The notes under the pieces were generated by a model, which was not told where the DNA came from, did no database searches, and saw only the letters and a program-made list of their open reading frames with translations. The position numbers and the translations under genes were made by a program. Positions 34,091 through 42,008 of a DNA stretch of 64,000 nt are shown here, piece by piece; position 1 is the first letter of the stretch; the number at the start of each line of letters is the position of its first letter. This DNA comes from Gammaproteobacteria bacterium (GTDB lineage: Bacteria > Pseudomonadota > Gammaproteobacteria > Pseudomonadales > Azotimanducaceae): assembly GCA_009841635.1 (NCBI GenBank), contig VXLJ01000009.1:18812-82811 (forward strand), in the 5' to 3' direction.

Positions 34091-36952
34091 ATGTCTGAAT
34101 TCATTGAACCCTTTGCCACCTCGCAAGACAATCTTGAACTGTTAGGCGGTAAAGGACGCTCGTTAACGAACCTAGTCAATCATGGATTCCAGGTACCGAT
34201 TGGATTTCATGTAACGACGCGAGCTTATCGTCGATTTATTGAGCAAAACCATCTTCAAGAGCGGATTCTCGCGGCGGCAAAGCCAACTTTGATGCGTGGC
34301 CAAGCCTCTTTCGAACAGGCTTCGAAGAACATTCACGAACTTTTTGAGGAAGCGAGCATTCCTGCTGAGATTGCGGCAGCGATTCGTTCGTCGTACGAGG
34401 CATTTGAGCACGACGACCCAGCTGTTGCGGTCCGTTCGTCTGCCAACGCAGAGGACCTGCCCAATTTGTCCTTTGCAGGACAACAAGAGACCTATCTAAA
34501 TATCTGTGGCGCGGAAGAAATTGTGGCCGCCGTGAAGCGTTGCTGGGCTTCGTTGTGGACACCACAAGCATTGAATTACCGCCACCAAAACGGTATCGCT
34601 CAAGAGTCGGTCGCTATGTCGGTAGTGGTGCAAGAACTGGTACCGGCTGATGTCGCGGGAATCCTGTTCACCGCGAATCCAGCGACGGGCGAACGTTCCG
34701 AGATGGTGATCAACGCTAGCTATGGGCTAGGTGAGGCTGTTGTGAGCGGGCAGGTGACACCTGACACATTTATTGTCGATCGAGCGAATGGCTCAATCAA
34801 AGAGTCCATGGTCGGTACAAAGGAACTCCAAATCACCGCATCGACTGGCCAGGGCACGCAGGATCAAGAAGTCGCTACCGAGCTCCGTGGTGAAGCTGTC
34901 CTCGACGAAGAACAAGTCCAAGCGCTTTGGGATACCGCTGAACAGATTGTGACGGTCTATCAAGATGTTCCACAAGACATTGAGTGGGCGATAAGCGACG
35001 GCGAAATTCATGTGTTGCAAGCGCGCCCAATAACGAATTTACCGGTACAACCAATTGATATTGATTGGGTGGTTCCGAAGCCCGCCATGTATGTATCGAG
35101 GCGGCAAATCGTCGAGAACATGCCTGACCCAATCAGTCCACTCTTTGAAGAACTTTATTTGACGGAGGGTCTGGAATCTACGCGCAAGGGTAAGAGCCTC
35201 ATGATCGGTGGCGGACCGATGTTCATTACCGTCAACGGCTATGCGTACCAGCGCTTTGATTTTTCAGTCGTGCACGAACAAGCGAAAGACAAAGGTCTAT
35301 TGCCGGTCAATGAAGCAGAGATTGATTTAGCGGAGCTAGAGGCGGAGAAGGCCGCACAAATCGAAAAAGACAAGAAGGCAAGTAAAGCGGCCATGGATCG
35401 TTTGCGGAGGAACGTCCGGGACGCCCGCGACATTAAGGAACGCGAAGCCGACGTGGCCATGTTCAGAGATTCGCTGTCAGAATCGGATTGCGCCGCGTTC
35501 GATGATTGGCGAGAAAGTGAAGATGGTGAAGGTTTTGCCTTACGTCTCACGCTGCCAGAAAGCGAGAACCCGACGTACGTAGCGTTCAACAGCAGTGCTT
35601 GGAACGATAGGCAGAGTGGCGAGTGGTTTACGACGACACGACCTCGTCTCGAGAGCGTACGTGAAAAATGGCGTGCGGTCGATTTAGCGGCGGCGAGCGA
35701 TTCGAAATTGCTCGACGGCATTCGGTCGATGGGGATCGAAGAGGGTTACTACTGGTCAAGCAACTCAAGCCATACATTTGGTGTTGCGAAATCCACCGAT
35801 GATCAACTGCAGTGCTTTTTGCGCGAGACGCTTCCAGATCATCACTTTATCAGTGGTCAGTTTCTCTCCGGCATTGAATCCAAAACCATGCAAGCGAATG
35901 CAGATCTCTTTGCAATTGCTCAACAAATTCGTGCCAATGAAGATTTGGCGTTTGTGTTCCAAGCTACGCCAGTCCGCTTCCTGTTAGGTGCGCTGGAACG
36001 ACGCAATGATTCGCAAGGTGTTCTGCATGCTATGCGCAGTTACCTTGAAACCTATGGTCATCAAGGTTACAGCATGGATTTCCTCGAACCAACGCAAGCG
36101 GAAGACCCCGCTGCCATGCTGACTTCACTCAAGGCCATGGTTAGCGACCTGGATTACCATCCAAGTCAGCAAGATGAGCGCGCTAGCAACACCCGCGAAG
36201 AAAAACACAAAGAGATCAGAGAAGTTCTCGACGGTTTGCAGTACTGGCAATTCCGATTCCGCCTCTGGTTGGCACGTAAATACCACCACTTACGAGAAGA
36301 AGTAGCATTCATGTTCGGCTATACCTGGGGTGTTTTGCGCCCCATGGCACATGAACTCGGCAAGCGGCTTGTAGACGTGGGGACCTTAAATGACCCAACC
36401 GACATCTATTTCTTAGTCACCAAAGAAATAGCCGAAGCCATTGAAGCGAAAGGCGCAGGTAAAGCGATGCCGGAACTGGCTGCTCTCACCGCGGAACGGC
36501 GGGAGTTGCGCGAAGCTCGCAAACGTCACCATCCGCCGGGTACGCTACCGATGGAAGCCAGTCAAATCGACGGTATCGCTTTCAAGGAAACCCAAATCAA
36601 AAATGACGCGGATTCAGCGGTTATGCGAGGCTTCCCGGTCAGTTCTGGTCGTGTGACGGCACCAGCGTCCGTGATTACGAGTGGGGCGGACTTTGAAAAA
36701 ATGGTGCCAGGTTCGATATTGGTGAGCCCATTAACGACGCCGGCCTGGACGCAGCTGTTTGCTCATGCTGTAGGTCTCGTAACCGATGTCGGGAGCATCT
36801 TGGCGCACGGCTCTATCGTCGCAAGGGAATATGGCATTCCGGCGGTGCTCGGTGTCGGCGACGGCACCAAACGGATCAAGCACGGCCAAATGCTCAGCAT
36901 TGACGGCGATCAAGGCACGGTCGAAATTCACGACGAGCAATCAGCTGGCTAA
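34091..36952 (+). CDS. PEP-synthase-like enzyme with rifampin-phosphotransferase architecture
   Basis: 953 residues. The N-terminal ATP-grasp (PPDK_N) domain has GGKGRSLTNL, AVRSSANAEDLPNLSFAGQQETYLN and GILFTANPATG. A long central domain (about 320-830) binds the acceptor in such enzymes. The C-terminal swivel domain carries the phosphorylated His906 in GSILAHGSIVARE. The protein ends right after the swivel domain and lacks the C-terminal TIM-barrel PEP/pyruvate domain of true PpsA. The order ATP-grasp, acceptor domain, His domain is that of rifampin phosphotransferase. It may phosphorylate a small hydrophobic compound. Resistance to rifampin is not implied. The start has no strong ribosome binding site. 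Confidence 0.85.
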   Translation: MSEFIEPFATSQDNLELLGGKGRSLTNLVNHGFQVPIGFHVTTRAYRRFIEQNHLQERILAAAKPTLMRGQASFEQASKNIHELFEEASIPAEIAAAIRSSYEAFEHDDPAVAVRSSANAEDLPNLSFAGQQETYLNICGAEEIVAAVKRCWASLWTPQALNYRHQNGIAQESVAMSVVVQELVPADVAGILFTANPATGERSEMVINASYGLGEAVVSGQVTPDTFIVDRANGSIKESMVGTKELQITASTGQGTQDQEVATELRGEAVLDEEQVQALWDTAEQIVTVYQDVPQDIEWAISDGEIHVLQARPITNLPVQPIDIDWVVPKPAMYVSRRQIVENMPDPISPLFEELYLTEGLESTRKGKSLMIGGGPMFITVNGYAYQRFDFSVVHEQAKDKGLLPVNEAEIDLAELEAEKAAQIEKDKKASKAAMDRLRRNVRDARDIKEREADVAMFRDSLSESDCAAFDDWRESEDGEGFALRLTLPESENPTYVAFNSSAWNDRQSGEWFTTTRPRLESVREKWRAVDLAAASDSKLLDGIRSMGIEEGYYWSSNSSHTFGVAKSTDDQLQCFLRETLPDHHFISGQFLSGIESKTMQANADLFAIAQQIRANEDLAFVFQATPVRFLLGALERRNDSQGVLHAMRSYLETYGHQGYSMDFLEPTQAEDPAAMLTSLKAMVSDLDYHPSQQDERASNTREEKHKEIREVLDGLQYWQFRFRLWLARKYHHLREEVAFMFGYTWGVLRPMAHELGKRLVDVGTLNDPTDIYFLVTKEIAEAIEAKGAGKAMPELAALTAERRELREARKRHHPPGTLPMEASQIDGIAFKETQIKNDADSAVMRGFPVSSGRVTAPASVITSGADFEKMVPGSILVSPLTTPAWTQLFAHAVGLVTDVGSILAHGSIVAREYGIPAVLGVGDGTKRIKHGQMLSIDGDQGTVEIHDEQSAG

Positions 36953-36960
36953 ATAGCGTC

Positions 36961-36997
36961 AGCCGGCCGCGGCTTCCGCGCGAGTTCGGGTTGCGCG
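36961..36997. terminator. GC-rich double hairpin between convergent genes
   Basis: A stem AGCCG/CGGCT (36961-36974, loop GCCG) is followed by CGCGC/GCGCG (36977-36997). They fill the gap between the PEP-synthase-like stop and the stop of exporter A3, fitting a bidirectional terminator. Confidence 0.45.
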
Positions 36998-36999
36998 CG

Positions 37000-39036
37000 C
37001 TAGGTTGAAGCGGCTTGCAGATTGACAAATTCACGGTACACACCGTCGGTGCGTGCCATCAGTTCGTCATGTGTACCGGTTTCTTGAATCTTGCCATCTT
37101 CCAGAAACACGATCTGATCTGCTTGCCTTATCGTGGATAGACGGTGGGCTATCACGATGACTAAACGTTCTTCCGAAGCATCGCGCAAGGATTGAAGCAG
37201 AGCCTGTTCGGTTTCGGGATCGAGCGCCGCCGTTGGCTCATCTAAGATGAGTACGCGTGTTTCTCGAATCAAACCGCGAGCAATTGACAACCGCTGTTGC
37301 TGACCAACGGATAGCGTGTCGCCGCCGCGCCCTAGCCGCGTGTCTAGGCCAAGTGGCAATTCATCGATGAAGTTTTTGCAACCGGCTAGTTCTAGAGCGT
37401 TAAACATCTGCTGCTCTGTCGCATGGGGATTTGCTAACAGCAAGTTGTGGCGAATCGTGGCGGAGAGAAACGTGTGCTCTTGTAAGACATAAGCGACGTG
37501 CCGACGGATACTGTCTAGATTTAGTTTTCGGGCGTCCTCGCCATCAATGAGAACGCGACCCGCCGACGGCATGAGCAATGACGGCACGAGATACGCGAGC
37601 GTAGTCTTGCCGGAACCGGTAGGTCCTACGATTGCCACGAGCTCACCGGTTCGCAGTGTGAGATCGATGCCGTCAAGCGCTTGCGTGCCGTTAGGATAGC
37701 TGTAACTCACATGCTCAAGCTTGATTTCGTTCTCAATATCGGCGCAATCCCTGCCGGTAGGTCGATCTTCCTCCGATTCAAAATCCATGAAGAAGAACAC
37801 CCGCCGCACGGCGGCAATGACATCTTGAACCTTGATCCAGTATGCGCCTAGATATGACGCTGGCGCGACAATCCCATAGAAAACGCCAAACAGCACGGCA
37901 AAATCGCCGACCGTCATGACGCCATCGATGATTCGATCGCTGATCAGAATCGTCACGTAAATCCCTGCGAGGCCAGACACGCCGGCAAAGATCGACGCAC
38001 AGACGATGACCACTGCTATGTAGTAGCGTTCCCGTTGAAATGATTGAGAGCTACGTTCCGCGAAGCGACTCGATTGCTGCCCCGCCGCATCCAAGCTCTG
38101 CACCGCAGCAACGTTGCCGACTGATTCCTCCATGGCGTTGGTGGTTGCGGAACCGGCCGCGCGCTTGTTTTGACTGGTGCGACGGACCGCGCCAGAAAAC
38201 GGGTATGTGATGAAAAACGCAGCGGGCACCGTGAAGTAGGCGATCCAAATCAGCTCCGGCGACACATCCCCGTAGGAGTACTGTAGCACCCATAAGTTGA
38301 TGACTGCGTTCACGGCCATGAAAAACGGCACGATGGTGACTTGATGAAACAAATCTGGTGCCATTGGCACGTCGTACATGACTCGATAGATGCTGTCGCC
38401 AATGCGTTGGTCATCCAAAACGGCCATGGGGAGTCGACTCAAACGCTCAAACAGGCGAGTTCGTAGCCGATTAGCCAATCGTTGGGTGAGACGAACGCCG
38501 ACCATGAATGCGGCGAGACCCCAGATGCCTCCTCCCCAGGAGTACGACGCGCTGATTTGGTTTTCGGCTTGGGTCGCGGCGTCTTGGCCTTGTAACAAGC
38601 TTGCGCCGAGTTCACCACCGCGTAGCCCAAGTACGAGCAAGCCAACGATGGAGATGATTGAAATGATCAGAACGATCTGGATTGGATCTTGGCCTTGTAC
38701 GAGATTGAGGATGGGATCCATGAAAGGTGGATACTTGACCTCGGTGGTATTGAACGGTTCACCACGCAGAGCATTGTCGATCAGGATTTTTGCAAGCCAC
38801 GGCGCGTACAAACCCGGTAGCAAGAGCCCGAATTCAAGGACGAGCTTGGTGGCGAATAGACCTTTGACCGCTGAAATTTGACGCAGCGCGCGACCGAGTA
38901 TCCCAACCGCTTCCCATGTCGTTAGGTCAGACTGTAGATCGATGCGGTCATCGAACGCATTTTTGCCAGCAATCTCGCGAATGAGATTGGCAGTTTTGCC
39001 ACGTTTGGCGGTGGTTTCTTGCGTTAACTCGCTCAC
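37000..39036 (-). CDS. ABC exporter half A3 (TMD-NBD)
   Basis: 678 residues, A-type. It has the FDDRIDL..DL.T.E leader shared with A2, GQDAATQAEN (150-159), GGIWG (169-173), VLDDQRIGDSIYR and MYDVPMA. In the nucleotide-binding domain: Walker A GPTGSGKT, signature LSVGQ, Walker B VLILDE, H-loop AHRLSTI. It starts 6 bases after the stop of B3 and is certainly its partner. It is the last gene of the pair; no further minus-strand gene follows before the convergent PEP-synthase-like gene. The substrate is unknown. Confidence 0.92.
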   Translation of the reverse strand: MSELTQETTAKRGKTANLIREIAGKNAFDDRIDLQSDLTTWEAVGILGRALRQISAVKGLFATKLVLEFGLLLPGLYAPWLAKILIDNALRGEPFNTTEVKYPPFMDPILNLVQGQDPIQIVLIISIISIVGLLVLGLRGGELGASLLQGQDAATQAENQISASYSWGGGIWGLAAFMVGVRLTQRLANRLRTRLFERLSRLPMAVLDDQRIGDSIYRVMYDVPMAPDLFHQVTIVPFFMAVNAVINLWVLQYSYGDVSPELIWIAYFTVPAAFFITYPFSGAVRRTSQNKRAAGSATTNAMEESVGNVAAVQSLDAAGQQSSRFAERSSQSFQRERYYIAVVIVCASIFAGVSGLAGIYVTILISDRIIDGVMTVGDFAVLFGVFYGIVAPASYLGAYWIKVQDVIAAVRRVFFFMDFESEEDRPTGRDCADIENEIKLEHVSYSYPNGTQALDGIDLTLRTGELVAIVGPTGSGKTTLAYLVPSLLMPSAGRVLIDGEDARKLNLDSIRRHVAYVLQEHTFLSATIRHNLLLANPHATEQQMFNALELAGCKNFIDELPLGLDTRLGRGGDTLSVGQQQRLSIARGLIRETRVLILDEPTAALDPETEQALLQSLRDASEERLVIVIAHRLSTIRQADQIVFLEDGKIQETGTHDELMARTDGVYREFVNLQAAST

Positions 39037-39042
39037 GATGCT

Positions 39043-41109
39043 TTAAGTTTGTTCGACCGTGGCTTGGGCAGAAGCCGCTTGCGATTCTGCATGCACAAAT
39101 GCCGCATAGCATGAATCCGGATTGGCCATTAGCTGATCGTGTGCGCCCGTCTCGACGATCTGGCCGTCTTGGAGGAATGCGATTTGGTCGGCGTTTTGAA
39201 TGGTCGACAGTCGGTGCGTGATCAATAGGATGACTTTTTCCGTGCCCCACGCCGCGAGATTCGCGAGCACGCGCTGTTCGGTTCGGGCGTCCAACGATGC
39301 CGTTGGCTCGTCCAATATCAGAATCGGGGTGTCGCGCACCACCGCCCGTGCGATGGACAATCGTTGCCGCTGTCCAGCTGAGAGTTTGCCGCCGCGTTCA
39401 CCGAGTTCGGTGTCGTAGCCTTTCTCTAGCTCGCGCACAAATTCATCGGCATCGGCAATCTGCGCTGCGCGCTCAATTTGGGTACGACTGACCTGGCCTG
39501 CGCCAAACCCGATGTTGTTCGCAACAGTCTCGCTAAACAGCACGTTTTTCTGCAGTGCAATAGCACAGTGGCGTCGCACATCGGAAATGCGTAGATCGCG
39601 TAAATCCACGTCATTGATACGTACGTGCCCGCCGTCCGTCTCGAACAAGCGCAACAACAACGACATCATGGTGGATTTGCCGGAGCCCGTGACGCCAACA
39701 ATGGCGGTAACAGTGCCTGCCAAGGCAGTGAGCGAGACGTTAGTGAGCACTTGCGGACCGTCTTCTAGATACTTGAAAGACACATCGTTCCACGAAACGG
39801 ATGCGATGGAGGAGGGATAGTCGACAGGGTTTTCTGACTCTTTGACCTCCACCGGCGCGTCGAGTAAATCGAATGCTCGCCGCAATGCGATAAACAGGTC
39901 CTGCATTCGCATCCATATGTTCAACAGATAACTGGCATTACCACGCAGGCTGTCAAACCGATGCTGTGCGGATTGAAAGGCCCCGACGTTCCAGATAGCA
40001 AAGCCAATGAGTCCCGCAACCGCGGCACCGAGAAATGTTTCCCGTTCGACGATGACCCAGCGCGCTGCGACATACTCTGCGCCGATGATGAAAACACCGC
40101 CAATGAACATCACGGTAAGAGATAGCAGCACCATATCGAGGCGCAGGTGGTAAGCGGCGTCGAGCGCTCGTTTTGAATCCTCGTCGAATTGGCGATGAAT
40201 CTGCGGTTCTGAGCCGTTGGCTTTGATGACCTTGACCGCGGTGAACGACTCTTGAATATGGGATGTAAGGTTGCTATTCGCAAGACGGTTTGCAAGTGCT
40301 CGACGCCGAATACGTGGTGTTGAGCGAACCATCAAGTAGATAAAAGGAATCGCGCCAATCACGCCGAAGAAAGCAATCCATGGATCGAACGCTAGCACGA
40401 CGACAAACGCGACTAACAAGGCGTACAACGTCATCGCTGGTTCCATGATGCCACTCTGAATGAGATTGACGATCATGGCGCTATCTTGGTAGACGCGGAA
40501 GATGGCATCCCCGACGCGTGCTTCGTCGTGATATCTAAGCGATAACGACTCGGCTTGTTCAACCATGGCGACACGCAAGTTTTGATTGACTGCTTGCCAG
40601 ATCCAGGTGGTGTAGTACCAACCGCCGTAACCAAGGGCCACGCCCAGTATCCCGCCAACGATGGACCACATGATCAAACGGTTGCGTACGGTTCGTCGTT
40701 GGTCAGGCGTGAGTTGGTCGACGGGTTCGATGGCAGCGTTGTCGAGCTCCTGGTCTTTCTCGAGTTCGGAATCACCAAGTTCAATGTTCGAGGACTCACC
40801 CAACTTTCGTGGGTCAGTGGTCACGTATTCGTCGCCGACGAACAGAACAGTCGCTTGAATGGGTTGGAGTTTTTCGCCGATGAGTACTTTATTGGTGAAT
40901 AAATCGACGCCCACGAACGCACCGGCTATCGCGGTCACCATGCCCACTGCCGCCAGTCCAACCAGCGCAACAAGATGAACGATGAGCGGACGCAAATACG
41001 GCCATGTGCGCAATGAAAGCTGAGCCATCGTGCGCAAGGTGAGACGCGGCGGTTCTTCCGCGGTCTCGGCCGACAGCGTGTAACCTTCAAGCAGAGGCAG
41101 TTGTCTCAT
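39043..41109 (-). CDS. ABC exporter half B3 (TMD-NBD) with acidic loop
   Basis: 688 residues, B-type. The elbow LRTWPYLRPL is followed by TM1 and the extracytoplasmic DLFTNKVLIGEKL. Between TM1 and TM2 there is a longer, strongly acidic loop at about residues 93-138 (with EKDQELDNAAIEP) not present in B2. Then GDAIFRVYQDSAMIV, Walker A GVTGSGKS, signature LSAGQ, Walker B ILILDE, H-loop THRLSTI. All catalytic residues are present. The divergent upstream gene is the unrecognised gene at 41252; the promoters of both must lie in the 142 bases between. Confidence 0.92.
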   Translation of the reverse strand: MRQLPLLEGYTLSAETAEEPPRLTLRTMAQLSLRTWPYLRPLIVHLVALVGLAAVGMVTAIAGAFVGVDLFTNKVLIGEKLQPIQATVLFVGDEYVTTDPRKLGESSNIELGDSELEKDQELDNAAIEPVDQLTPDQRRTVRNRLIMWSIVGGILGVALGYGGWYYTTWIWQAVNQNLRVAMVEQAESLSLRYHDEARVGDAIFRVYQDSAMIVNLIQSGIMEPAMTLYALLVAFVVVLAFDPWIAFFGVIGAIPFIYLMVRSTPRIRRRALANRLANSNLTSHIQESFTAVKVIKANGSEPQIHRQFDEDSKRALDAAYHLRLDMVLLSLTVMFIGGVFIIGAEYVAARWVIVERETFLGAAVAGLIGFAIWNVGAFQSAQHRFDSLRGNASYLLNIWMRMQDLFIALRRAFDLLDAPVEVKESENPVDYPSSIASVSWNDVSFKYLEDGPQVLTNVSLTALAGTVTAIVGVTGSGKSTMMSLLLRLFETDGGHVRINDVDLRDLRISDVRRHCAIALQKNVLFSETVANNIGFGAGQVSRTQIERAAQIADADEFVRELEKGYDTELGERGGKLSAGQRQRLSIARAVVRDTPILILDEPTASLDARTEQRVLANLAAWGTEKVILLITHRLSTIQNADQIAFLQDGQIVETGAHDQLMANPDSCYAAFVHAESQAASAQATVEQT

Positions 41110-41251
41110 CGAACGTTGTTATTCCTTTCAGGTGGTACTAAGCGCTTGATTTGCATTGCCATTATTCAAAGAAGCGTGGGTCAATGCTTCAGTAGGTATG
41201 ACGAGTCGCATAATCGAAAGGGAACGGACCCCAAACTAAGGAGCAGCAAAT

Positions 41252-41884
41252 ATGCCCATTAACGTAGCAGAACTCAAACCCGTTGGTGAATTTGGGTCGA
41301 AAGCGTGGTGCGTGGCCTGTGCGAAAGCTGGCGTGCAGCTTTTGGAAGAAGGCAACATTCCTGATGATGTTCAGTGGGGGTTTAGCGAGATCTACATGAA
41401 TCCACCAGCTAGGTTGTTAGCGGATGGTCGTAAGCTGGCAGCGTATTACTTTATGGTTAAAGATGGTGTCATAAGTGGTGGCGACGGCGCCCCTGAAGCA
41501 TGTCGCGCATTACCCGGTTTTCACGTTGAAGCGCCATGGGCGGCGATTTGCAATCAATCTGGCGCTAAATATGGTCGAGAGGGTCAACGCCAGCGTTCCG
41601 CCGACGAAAAAGTCATGTACTCGGCGATTGCGGAACATCTTGGCCGGCCGAGCGCAGTCAAGGTAGGCTTCATGAAAGAGGTGGTTTGGCCTCCTGCAGT
41701 TGCTGCGGCGTTAGGCGCCGGTAGCGAAGAAGGCGGGGGTCTGCATAACATCGCAGCAACTATTCAAGCACCTTCACCTGAATTTGCGGAGTACCCAACG
41801 ACTGAATTAGGCGTGCCAATATTCGCTGAGATGACCGATGCACAAAAGCAGGAGTTCTTGGGTTTGCTTGGCATTGAGACTTAG
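41252..41884 (+). CDS. Unrecognised 210-residue protein between exporter 3 and TonB receptor 2
   Basis: I do not recognise this protein. It has a good AAGGAG ribosome binding site about 8 bases before the ATG, no signal peptide and no membrane helix, so it should be cytoplasmic. Notable segments are WCVACAKAG near residue 20, the aromatic IYMNPPARLL, and a glycine-rich GAGSEEGGGLHN near residues 155-166. Three Cys residues in the first half could bind a metal or cofactor. It is divergent from exporter B3 and precedes TonB receptor 2 by 124 bases on the same strand, so it may belong to the same functional module. Confidence 0.75.
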   Translation: MPINVAELKPVGEFGSKAWCVACAKAGVQLLEEGNIPDDVQWGFSEIYMNPPARLLADGRKLAAYYFMVKDGVISGGDGAPEACRALPGFHVEAPWAAICNQSGAKYGREGQRQRSADEKVMYSAIAEHLGRPSAVKVGFMKEVVWPPAVAAALGAGSEEGGGLHNIAATIQAPSPEFAEYPTTELGVPIFAEMTDAQKQEFLGLLGIET

Positions 41885-42008
41885 CTTGTCACGTTAAAGT
41901 AGAAGGCACGCATTTCGCACGCAATGCCAGTCAGAACGAAATAGCTTGTATTCCGCTTCTTAACTCATACACTAAACGTTAAGTCGGGCGCTTTAGGGGG
42001 ATTTGTGC

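Noticed and set aside
34091-36952. Annotation as phosphoenolpyruvate synthase
   Set aside because: The C-terminal PEP/pyruvate barrel is absent and the His domain is terminal, so a PpsA role is not supported.
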